DNA from: Myxococcales bacterium
Lineage (GTDB): Bacteria > Myxococcota_A > UBA9042
Length of the DNA stretch: 64,000 nt
Assembly: GCA_023954815.1 (NCBI GenBank)
Contig: JAGSHB010000008.1
Location: 1 to 64,000, forward strand
Direction of reading: 5' to 3'
A program made the translations under genes and the position numbers. The notes under the pieces are model-generated. The model was not told the origin of the DNA. It saw nothing but the letters and a program-made list of their open reading frames with translations, and ran no database searches. Shown here piece by piece: positions 19,230 to 27,782 of the stretch. Within the stretch, counting starts at the first letter, position 1, and every line of letters starts with the position of its first letter.

Positions 19230-21956
19230 CTACCGGTGACGTCGACCCCGCCGCGGTTTGCGCATTCGGGCTGCTTCCATCGCCCTGTCGGCGAGCTTCG
19301 CGATCGGCTCCCGCGCTGCAATGAGGCGATCTAGCAGCGGGTCGCCATCTGCAAGACCGGCAATCCAGTCATCGATCGCGCCGAGCGTCTGAGCCGAGGC
19401 ATCCGGCAAATCCGTACTGATCTCAAACCAGAACCCGCCGGCGCCATTGCTGACCAGCGCCGCCCATCCAGGGCGCTTGCCGCGGCCCGGCCGCATGGGT
19501 TTCAACAAGTCCGGCAGGTGACGCTCCAGCGTATGACCATTGCGGTCCAGCTCCAACAGCGCCCCCTCCGGCACACGACAGGAAAGATCGGCCTTCGGGT
19601 TCGGCAATGGCGCCATGGGTAGCAGGTACAACAGCGGCACCAACGGCATGCCAGCGAGCCAAGCATCATCGCCAATCAGCACGCGCGCCTTCAGCCCTGC
19701 AACAGCCGGATCGACGTCTCGCAGCCCGAATTTCCGCACTTCTTTCAGCGTTTCGACTTTTTCCCACGGCACGTCGACCTGCACGCGACCGCGCCTCAGC
19801 ACCACCGGTAGCTCGACCCCACCGACATGCACAGCATCCGGCAACTCGCTCTTTTGGACGCCGCCCTTTTTCTTGGTGCGGTCTTTGGCGCGGCGCAGCT
19901 GGAGGTGGTCCGCGAGGTCAGGGTTAACGTCCGCGATCCACTCCGGTTTGAGCGCCGAGCAATTGGTCGCGTAGGGCCGCTTCAGGACGAGGATGTCGGC
20001 CGCGACGATGTAGCGAACCGGCACGCGAAATAGGGAGCTCGCCGGGTGAATCCCGCAGCGCAACCCACCCGGAGCGACAAAGTTCCGCCCATCGGCCACC
20101 AGGATCTGGTCGGCATAGCCAGCAGCGACGCAGCGCACGATGGAGCCCATCTTGCCGCCCTTTTTGACCTCGATACCTTGAGCCGTGGCGACGTCCTTCA
20201 GCTGCTCGTGGGCGTGCACCAGGAAGGTCATCGTGTCGGGGTCGAGGTAGGACCGCTCACAAAAAGACGCCTTGTCTTGGGCGTTGTAGTAGGCCCGCAC
20301 GACGGTCACCGCTGTCGCCGCGTCACCGAGCGGGTGGGCGAAGGCGCGCTGGGCCGTACGTGCCTCGCGCTCTTCTCCTTGCGGGAACCGGAAGGGGCGC
20401 CGGCCGCTCATCCAGGCCGCCACCATCAGCACTTCATCCACCACGTCTGGGAAACGGTCGGCAGCCTCCACCACCATCCGCGCCGTTCGTGGGGTCAACG
20501 GAAACGGCGTCATGCGCCGGCCAATCCGCGTCAGGTTCCGTTCGTTGTCGATGGCGCCCATGGCCTGGAGTTGCTCGATGGCCACCGCCAGACGCTTGCG
20601 TTGCGGTCGGGTTGGAAACGGAAACGCTTCGAGGTCCTGGATGCCAACGTCCACGAGCCGCAAGACGACCTCACGCAAGTCCAGGCGTAAAATAGCTTCC
20701 GTGGTAAAGCGCGGCGCGTCGTCGTAGACATGTTTCGGATACAAGCGAATGGCGACACCCGGCCCCGTTCGCCCAGCCCGACCCGCCCGCTGATCTGCAC
20801 TCGCGCGGCTGATCTGCTCCTCGCGCAGGGTCCGCACGCCGGTTTGCGGCTGCACACGCGGCACTTTCGCAACACCGCTGTCGATGACAAATCGCACGCC
20901 CGGCACCGTGATGGATGTCTCCGCAATGTTGGTGGTCAGGATCACCTTGCGGCCGCCCAACTCAGCGAAAATCTGCTCCTGCTGCTCCCGTTTCAGGGCG
21001 CCGTACAGCGGCAGCACATGGGCGTCGACGCCGAGCTCTTCCAGGCGATTCTTGACGCCACGAATGGCCGCCTCACCACTGAGAAAGACCAGCACATGAC
21101 CGGGATCGCCCGAGTGACAGATGCCCTCTACTTCCCACGCGGCGCTATCCAAAATGTCGTCGGGGTCGGAGCTTCGCGGCACGTTGTATTGAATCGACAC
21201 CGGGTGCGGCCGCGCATCGATATGCACCCGCGGTACCGCTGTGCCGATCCCCGAGAAGAACCGCACAAAGTGTTCGGGATCGATGGTCGCAGAGCTGATG
21301 ATCACACGCAGGTCGGCACGCTTTCGCACCGCGCCATGGAGGAGCCCCAGCAGAAAGTCGATGTTGAGCGAGCGCTCGTGGGCCTCGTCGATGATGATGA
21401 CGCCGTAGTCGTCAAAGTCCGGTTGCTCCCGCGCATGTTGCAGCAGGATACCGTCCGTCATGACGCGAATTTTCGTCGCTGGGCTGCTCTGGTCGTCAAA
21501 CCGAATCGTGTAGCCGACGTCGTCACCGACCTCGCAGCCTTGCTCATCTGCGATACGCCAGCAGACGCTGATCGCCGCGATTCTCCGGGGTTGTGTGAGC
21601 CCAATCAGCTTTTCAGTGATGCCCGCTTCACGCAGCATCTGAGGGAGCTGCGTCGTCTTACCGGAGCCTGTGGGCCCTTCCACAACGACGACTTGGTGGT
21701 GCCGAACCGCGTCGAGTAGCGCGTCCTCGCTGGCATACACCGGCAGCGTCTTCGCAGTTTCACGGAGCTTGGCGGCGTGTGCGCGCAACGTATCGGTACG
21801 GGTTGGGGAGTCGTCGTCAGAATCTTTTGAGGTCACGTGGTTTTCGCAGGTAAAGAGGGACTTCTGGTGCGGAATTGAGGGGCATATAGGGGGAGCCCGG
21901 CGTCGTTGGTTCGCGCACTCACTCGACGATGATATGCGCGCCTTCGGTCGCCGCAA
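19230..21956 (-). CDS. DEAH-box ATP-dependent helicase, HrpA-like (start uncertain)
   Basis: VVVEGPTGSGKTTQLPQ, IIIDEAHERSLNIDFLLG, ISSATID, TNIAETSITVPGVRFVIDSG, RAGRAGRTGPG. A GTG at 21836 is an alternative start. Confidence 0.9.
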   Translation of the reverse strand: MRRPKARISSSSECANQRRRAPPICPSIPHQKSLFTCENHVTSKDSDDDSPTRTDTLRAHAAKLRETAKTLPVYASEDALLDAVRHHQVVVVEGPTGSGKTTQLPQMLREAGITEKLIGLTQPRRIAAISVCWRIADEQGCEVGDDVGYTIRFDDQSSPATKIRVMTDGILLQHAREQPDFDDYGVIIIDEAHERSLNIDFLLGLLHGAVRKRADLRVIISSATIDPEHFVRFFSGIGTAVPRVHIDARPHPVSIQYNVPRSSDPDDILDSAAWEVEGICHSGDPGHVLVFLSGEAAIRGVKNRLEELGVDAHVLPLYGALKREQQEQIFAELGGRKVILTTNIAETSITVPGVRFVIDSGVAKVPRVQPQTGVRTLREEQISRASADQRAGRAGRTGPGVAIRLYPKHVYDDAPRFTTEAILRLDLREVVLRLVDVGIQDLEAFPFPTRPQRKRLAVAIEQLQAMGAIDNERNLTRIGRRMTPFPLTPRTARMVVEAADRFPDVVDEVLMVAAWMSGRRPFRFPQGEEREARTAQRAFAHPLGDAATAVTVVRAYYNAQDKASFCERSYLDPDTMTFLVHAHEQLKDVATAQGIEVKKGGKMGSIVRCVAAGYADQILVADGRNFVAPGGLRCGIHPASSLFRVPVRYIVAADILVLKRPYATNCSALKPEWIADVNPDLADHLQLRRAKDRTKKKGGVQKSELPDAVHVGGVELPVVLRRGRVQVDVPWEKVETLKEVRKFGLRDVDPAVAGLKARVLIGDDAWLAGMPLVPLLYLLPMAPLPNPKADLSCRVPEGALLELDRNGHTLERHLPDLLKPMRPGRGKRPGWAALVSNGAGGFWFEISTDLPDASAQTLGAIDDWIAGLADGDPLLDRLIAAREPIAKLADRAMEAARMRKPRRGRRHR

Positions 21957-23163
21957 CCACCTTCACTTCGGCGCCCCGTTCCTGCACCCGGGCCTGACTC
22001 TGCTCGAGTTTGTCGTCAATTGCAGCGTCGTCGTGCATGGGATCGTGGGAAAATAGCGCCAGACACTTCACGCCGGCGTCGACGCCGACGTCGACCGCGT
22101 CGAGGTAGCAGGTGTGGCCCCAGCCGAGCTTGGTTTCGTAGTCTTTGGGCGCGTATTGCGAATCGGCGATGTACAGATCAGCGTCTTGCGCCAAGGCCAC
22201 GAGATGTTCGTCGCGCTTGCGGCCATATTCCTCGCCATCCTGGTCGGGACGCTGCTGTTTGAGCAAGTAGCGGTAGGGTTCCGTGTCTGTTGCGTAGGTG
22301 ATTACGCGCCCACCCACCTCGATCCGATACCCCAGGGTGACACCGGGGTGGTTCATGTAGGCGTACGTGATGTGGAACGGGCCGATGTCGATCGGATCGC
22401 CACGCAACTCGGTCACTTCGATATCGGCTTCCATGTCACCGAGCGCGACCGGGAAATACTCCGGATCCATCTGCCCACGCAGCACCCGATCCAGGGGTTT
22501 GTCGATCGTCCTCGGCCCGTAGATTCGCAGCTTGTTTCCCGCAGCATAGGCCGGAACAAAGAAGGGAAAGCCCTGGATGTGATCCCAGTGCGTGTGGCTG
22601 ATCAGCATGTGCATTTCGTGCGCAAGACCGCGCCGCGCCAGATCGATTCCGAGCCGCCGTAGCCCCGTACCTGCGTCCAAGATGAGCATGTGCTCACCGT
22701 GCTCAATCGTCACGCAGGGCGTGTTTCCGCCGTAGCGCACCGTCTCCGGTCCAGGTGCGGCGATCGACCCGCGAACCCCCCAAAACGTCACCCGCGTACG
22801 CCAAAACAGGCTCGTGAGCAGCTCGTGCACTTCTTGCGGCTCAAAAGGCTTCTGCACAAAGGCGTCTGCGCCGAGATCCAGGGCTTTTCGCTGGTCTGAG
22901 GCAAACGTCTTGGCCGAGATCACGATGACCGGCAGGCTCCGCGTGCGAGAGTCGGCGCGGAGGCGTTGAATCACCTCGTAGCCGTGCATGCGGGGGACCA
23001 TCAGGTCGATGAGCACGGCGTCGATGTCATCGGCGAGCGCCGTAGCGAGGCCTTTGTCGCCATCTTCGGCGATCACCACCGTGTAGCCGAAGGGTTCGAG
23101 CCCCACCTTCACCAGGAGTTGAATCTCCGGCTCATCCTCGATCAGCAGTACTTTGCGGCCCAT
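21919..23163 (-). CDS. Response-regulator receiver domain fused to metallo-beta-lactamase-fold domain
   Basis: MGRKVLLIEDEPEIQ...DAVLIDLMVPRMHG...VISAK...KPFEPQE (REC) then LDAGTGLRRLG...ISHTHWDHIQGFPFF (MBL). Confidence 0.9.
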   Translation of the reverse strand: MGRKVLLIEDEPEIQLLVKVGLEPFGYTVVIAEDGDKGLATALADDIDAVLIDLMVPRMHGYEVIQRLRADSRTRSLPVIVISAKTFASDQRKALDLGADAFVQKPFEPQEVHELLTSLFWRTRVTFWGVRGSIAAPGPETVRYGGNTPCVTIEHGEHMLILDAGTGLRRLGIDLARRGLAHEMHMLISHTHWDHIQGFPFFVPAYAAGNKLRIYGPRTIDKPLDRVLRGQMDPEYFPVALGDMEADIEVTELRGDPIDIGPFHITYAYMNHPGVTLGYRIEVGGRVITYATDTEPYRYLLKQQRPDQDGEEYGRKRDEHLVALAQDADLYIADSQYAPKDYETKLGWGHTCYLDAVDVGVDAGVKCLALFSHDPMHDDAAIDDKLEQSQARVQERGAEVKVVAATEGAHIIVE

Positions 23164-23340
23164 GGCCCCACCCCAGCGTCTCGGTTCATTCATTCGTCAC
23201 CGAATCGTACCGCAGGCGCGGCCTCTCAACAACGGCTGGATTCCGGTGTCGAACGTGCCGTCATGGTGCGGCTACGCTATCTGTTGGTGCGAGTTCGAAC
23301 TTGAGGTGGAGACTGCGGGGAGGGGTAAACATCCAACTCA

Positions 23341-23931
23341 TCAACAAAAATTCTGCGTGACCCAGATGCGACCGTCGGCGCCGATGGCGACACCGATGCC
23401 CTCCTGGCGCCAATGGGGTTTCAGCAGGTTGGCGCGGTGACCCGGGCTGTTGAGCCAGCCGACAACCACCCGGCGCGCCACTTCAGCCGGCGAGCGAAAT
23501 CCCGCGGGCTGCTTGCGACCGTCCGAATAGACGATGAACCGGGCGTTATGGTGGGTGAGCGCGAGATTTTCGCCGCCGGTCAGGTAGCTCCGCGACGTGA
23601 GCGGAACCCGGCAGACATAGTTTGCGCGTGAGTAGCGTTTGGAAAAGTCGGCGCCGCCTGGCGCGGTATGCGCGAAGTAGTCGCGCCGGAGCATGTCCCG
23701 GCTGTGACCGTGAGCGACGACACTCAATCTGCCATCCCACCGCAACGGTTTAAGGCGGTGGCGTTGGCGGACTCGGTTGACCTCTTGGTGAACCCGCTGG
23801 GCGATGGCGCTCGGCAAGACAACGGTACCCCCGCCCTGACGGCGTGCGACCTCGGTTGTCGCTGGAGCTTGCGCAGCACAGGCCAGGGTCATCGTCATCA
23901 CGATAAGGGCGGCGAGAACGGAACGTGTCAT
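23341..23931 (-). CDS. Secreted CAP (SCP/PR1)-domain protein
   Basis: Signal peptide; VHQEVNRVRQRHRLKPLRWDGRLSVVAHGHSRDM...GENLA...GWLNSPGHRANLL. Confidence 0.88.
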   Translation of the reverse strand: MTRSVLAALIVMTMTLACAAQAPATTEVARRQGGGTVVLPSAIAQRVHQEVNRVRQRHRLKPLRWDGRLSVVAHGHSRDMLRRDYFAHTAPGGADFSKRYSRANYVCRVPLTSRSYLTGGENLALTHHNARFIVYSDGRKQPAGFRSPAEVARRVVVGWLNSPGHRANLLKPHWRQEGIGVAIGADGRIWVTQNFC

Positions 23932-23998
23932 GACTCCTCCTTGCCCTACTTGGACGGACGAGCGCGCCAGACGATTCATCGGCCGCCGACCTTCGCGC

Positions 23999-25039
23999 TC
24001 AACTCATCGCTGATTCCACGTCTACTTCAGCCACAATGGTCTCTTCAACCCCGGGAAATAGGCACAAAAGCGAGCTCATGAAAGTTTCCCGGCAGGACCG
24101 GCGCAGCGCCTCGATGGGCGTGCCGAGCGCGAGGGAGTGGTCTTCCCATAGCTCCGTGATCATGCTGGTCTTGGGGCTCCTGGGCGGCTTGACGAAAGGC
24201 GAACGCAGGCTGTTTTCCAGGTCAACGCAGCGCCAGGCCAGCGCGATCACCTGCGCCCGGTCTGACGACTTCGGACCACGCATCTGTCCTGGGCGGGGCA
24301 GGCGACAGAGAAACAAGCTCTCCATCGCGGCCAACCGATGGGCCAACTCCGCCTTGCGTTCTTCGTCGTCGGCGCGGGCCCAATCAAAGTAGGCATCCAC
24401 CAAGTGCTCAAAAGTGAGGAGGCGATTGGTGTCGCTGGGCCGCAGCGCTTTGACCCGGACAGATGCCCGGGGGCGTGCGATTGCCGGTCTTTCTCCGGAC
24501 GCTGGCGGCGTGGTGAGTGACGGGGCGGCGGTCGACGGGGCGGCCTGGGCGGGCTCTTCGTCCTTGAACTCTTCGGCCAGGGTCGCCGCCAATCGCTCCG
24601 CACGTTCACGCACGGGCACGCGCTCGATACGCGCCTGCAGATCGCGAAAGAACTTGCCCGGGGCAGGGTGGCGAAGCTCGAAAGAGCCATCGTCGACCCG
24701 TGACGCCCAGCGGTAGAGGTAGCCATCATGCTGCTGAATGAGCTCGTCGATTTCCTCGGGAAAGAGCAGCCCGCAGCGATTTTCGGTGCCTTCGACGAGG
24801 TTGCCGGTGTGCCCGGGCGACAGCCGAATGCCGGTGTTCGCCTCGCCGATACCGACAAAGCGAATCTGCAGCAAGAAGCCATCTTCCCAGTAGACATGCG
24901 CATTCTTGCCGGTCGACAGCCAGACGACCGGCGCGCTGCGTTCTTCAAGATCGAGCAGGAACTGGTGGCCATAGGGAAAGGTGCTGCGCAGCAAGTCCCT
25001 ACGGGAAACGTAGGCCTTTGAGATGCGGTTACCGAACAT
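23999..25039 (-). CDS. Conserved-looking hypothetical protein
   Basis: 346 aa, balanced composition; no family recognised. Confidence 0.55.
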   Translation of the reverse strand: MFGNRISKAYVSRRDLLRSTFPYGHQFLLDLEERSAPVVWLSTGKNAHVYWEDGFLLQIRFVGIGEANTGIRLSPGHTGNLVEGTENRCGLLFPEEIDELIQQHDGYLYRWASRVDDGSFELRHPAPGKFFRDLQARIERVPVRERAERLAATLAEEFKDEEPAQAAPSTAAPSLTTPPASGERPAIARPRASVRVKALRPSDTNRLLTFEHLVDAYFDWARADDEERKAELAHRLAAMESLFLCRLPRPGQMRGPKSSDRAQVIALAWRCVDLENSLRSPFVKPPRSPKTSMITELWEDHSLALGTPIEALRRSCRETFMSSLLCLFPGVEETIVAEVDVESAMS

Positions 25040-25199
25040 GGGCGTTCTCCTCGTTTGCGGGCCGTTGTACCACTGGCGAGGGTTCGCTGACTATCGGCAG
25101 GCGTGCGCTTGTTGCACCCGCCGCGAGCGCTGGCCCATGCGCGTCGTCGCCGATAGGCTCGTAGGCAGCATGGACGACAAGTCTTTCCGGGGGGCGGTG

Positions 25200-25421
25200 A
25201 TGGCGAAGCTGATGGCGACTTTATGCGTGGGCGTGCTGGCTTTGGGACTGGGCGGCTGCGGCAAGACTCCTGCAGCAGCCTCTGGAGCGGCGCAGAGCAA
25301 ATTGACGGCCTGTGAAGCCACCTGCAAGTCACCCAGGAACTGCTACTGCAAGTATAAGAACGGCTCCATGTGCCAGCGCGACCACGTCCTCCTTGGCACA
25401 TGTACTTGCGCCTGCGAGTAG
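25200..25421 (+). CDS. Small Cys-rich lipoprotein
   Basis: MAKLMATLCVGVLALGLGGC lipobox; mature chain ~56 aa with many Cys (CEATCKSPRNCYCKYKNGSMCQRDHVLLGTCTCACE). Confidence 0.6.
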   Translation: MAKLMATLCVGVLALGLGGCGKTPAAASGAAQSKLTACEATCKSPRNCYCKYKNGSMCQRDHVLLGTCTCACE

Positions 25422-25442
25422 ACTGGTGAAGCTGGTTTTCGG

Positions 25443-27587
25443 CTATAGTCCCTGTTTCTCAAGGGATTTGCCGTGGGTGATCAGCTCCATTGCGAGCGAT
25501 TGCAACCCCGGGGCCACGGTGTTGTGGGCCAAAATCTCTCCCGGGCGGGACGCGTGGTCCTCGATGTCAGCGCCATAGTGCGCGTTCGATAGGTCAGCGA
25601 TGGAGTCGAGAAATGCGTAGCGTGCGGCGTAGGCCTTGCCCATCGCTGTGGCATCGTCAAAATCCGGCTCTGATTGCCCCAAATCGACACCCGCAGCCCA
25701 CATCTTGGCCATATTCTCAGCCTGCTGACCCATGAACGCCCAGTCATCTTCCACGTGAACCATCTCGTGTTCGATGGTGTGCTTCTCCGACCAGTAGTGC
25801 AGCTGCGGCGGACAGTTGGAGCCGGGCTGTGGCATCACGTCAGACGCCATCGCCTCATAGTTCTTCAATCCCATGTTCGCCCACGTCTCACCGAAGGTCT
25901 CCGGGTCGGTGGTGGCGAGCTCTGTGGTCGCGGGTAGCGTCCCGTTCGCCATGGCGCCCCAGTGGTAGATGATGTGCAAATGCATCCCAATCTGAGCCTC
26001 TCCGTCGACCAACTTTAGCTCGGGTTCGTGGGCGATCCGCTCCTCCTTCACCTGACCCAGCCCCTCCTCGGGCACGAGGTCTCGTTGCACATCCCGTGTC
26101 AGCTTGAACGCGACGAGCTTGGGCGTATAGCCCGCTTTGGTGGCCTGTTTCATGTCCTCGCCGAGGTCCTTCGAGTCGGCGCCGTCATCCGCTGGAGCGT
26201 TGTCTTTGCTGCCCTCGCCGGGGATGATCTCGTTGGCGAAGGTCTGCTGGCGTTCCGTCGTGGGCGAGGTGCCACCTTTCGCAGACTTGTAGAACTTCTT
26301 GCGGTCCTTTGGAGCGGTCGCCGTGCTGTCGACGTCGCCTTGTGGCAGCGTGCCGTCTCCTTGGGTTGCAGCCGCCGCACGCTCCTCCTCAGCCATGCCT
26401 TTTTGCAGAATGCTCTGGGCGATGGAGAACAACAGCGGGGCACAGTAGCCGAAGGCACGAACCTCTCCAGGACGCTGGTAGTATTGAGAATCGTCTTCCT
26501 TGCCATCGACCATGTAGTCGTACAGCTGGTTGAACACCACATCCCGCGCGCGCTCCGTGTGACCGTGCAGCTGCTTGTGGACCCCATCCGCCGTGAACCA
26601 GCCCCACTCAAATGCATCCTCTACGGCCGACTTTGCGTTCTGATTGAGCCACTGGGTCGAATCGTTCACATGGAAGAGCTCGTGCTGCTCCGTCGCCATC
26701 TTTGACCAGTACTCCGCGTGAACGGGTGCGTTGGACCCGGGCATTGGGAACATGTCCATCGCCATGGCTTGATAGACTTTCTGACCGGCGTAGCGCGAGC
26801 TCTCGGGTTCCATGTCGATAGTTGCAGTCGCCGGGGTCGCGTCCTCTCGGGTGCAGTTGTTGAGGCCCCAGCGCAGGTTCGTCTTGTGCACGCCTTTGAC
26901 CCGCACAACGTCGCCTTCTTGCGAGATCTCGGTGAGCTCGACCTCGCTAAACGGCATGACCTGACCGAGCTTGTCCGTTTTGAGGTCTTGGGTCGCCGCG
27001 ACCTCGACACTAAAATCAGCCTCGATCTTGAGGGGCTTGTCGCCCGTGGTGTTCTTGTCGTCCGTTCCGCCACCACTGCCGCCGGTTCCACCCTCGCCAC
27101 CGCCGTCATCAGCCATCTTGGTATTGGCGTCTTTCATGGTTTGGGGCGTTTCGACGGTGCTCTTGCCGTCGGGATTGTGCGCCATGCCTGGACCTGCAGC
27201 TGTGCCCACGCCGCCTAGGCCATCGGCCCCTGTCGCAGCAGCCACCGCAGCCGGTGAGGACACCGCCGTTGCGCCAGTGTCGAGGTCAGCGAACGACGAA
27301 CTCTCCGGAGCCAGATCACTGCCAGCTGCCTCAGGAGTGTGTCTGTCTGAGGCGTGTTGGCTACCCGGCCGAACAGGCTCGCGGCCTGCAATTCCGGCTT
27401 GATAGCGCGCTCCCGGACCCTTTGGGCTGTGTCTCGCCTTCGCCGCCGCATAGCGATCGGAGGCTTGATGTTGGGCGAATTGATCACCAGCGACCGCGTC
27501 GATGGCGCGCCGTTGCCCACCAGCGGCTCCCGCGGAATGTTGGCGTTGCGAAGGTGCCCGCGCACCACGTGTTGTAGCAGTCGACAT
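25443..27587 (-). CDS. Protein with tandemly duplicated zincin-like (HExxH) domains (N-terminal start uncertain)
   Basis: Two modules: YQAMAMDMFPMPGSNAPVHAEYWSKMATEQHELFHVND...RPGEVRAF and YEAMASDVMPQPGSNCPPQLHYWSEKHTIEHEMVHVED...RPGEILAH. Confidence 0.75.
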   Translation of the reverse strand: MSTATTRGARAPSQRQHSAGAAGGQRRAIDAVAGDQFAQHQASDRYAAAKARHSPKGPGARYQAGIAGREPVRPGSQHASDRHTPEAAGSDLAPESSSFADLDTGATAVSSPAAVAAATGADGLGGVGTAAGPGMAHNPDGKSTVETPQTMKDANTKMADDGGGEGGTGGSGGGTDDKNTTGDKPLKIEADFSVEVAATQDLKTDKLGQVMPFSEVELTEISQEGDVVRVKGVHKTNLRWGLNNCTREDATPATATIDMEPESSRYAGQKVYQAMAMDMFPMPGSNAPVHAEYWSKMATEQHELFHVNDSTQWLNQNAKSAVEDAFEWGWFTADGVHKQLHGHTERARDVVFNQLYDYMVDGKEDDSQYYQRPGEVRAFGYCAPLLFSIAQSILQKGMAEEERAAAATQGDGTLPQGDVDSTATAPKDRKKFYKSAKGGTSPTTERQQTFANEIIPGEGSKDNAPADDGADSKDLGEDMKQATKAGYTPKLVAFKLTRDVQRDLVPEEGLGQVKEERIAHEPELKLVDGEAQIGMHLHIIYHWGAMANGTLPATTELATTDPETFGETWANMGLKNYEAMASDVMPQPGSNCPPQLHYWSEKHTIEHEMVHVEDDWAFMGQQAENMAKMWAAGVDLGQSEPDFDDATAMGKAYAARYAFLDSIADLSNAHYGADIEDHASRPGEILAHNTVAPGLQSLAMELITHGKSLEKQGL

Positions 27588-27782
27588 AGCAGTCTGCCTC
27601 CAGCAGCCTGACGTCCGAGCGGGGAGATCGGCGGACGCAGGCGGCCCAATGTTCAGTGAGCGCAGGCTACGACAATCGTCGGAAAATGGGTCCCTTCCTT
27701 TGTCTTACAACGGCCATCGGCGGGCGTCTACTGAGAACAAGGTCGAGCGGTTGTCTAGAGATGGCCGGCGACCCTCAACACG

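Noticed and set aside
23292-23301. Perfect 10-bp palindrome AGTTCGAACT upstream of the REC-MBL gene
   Set aside because: Short palindrome that can occur by chance in 64 kb; no second copy or positional support.
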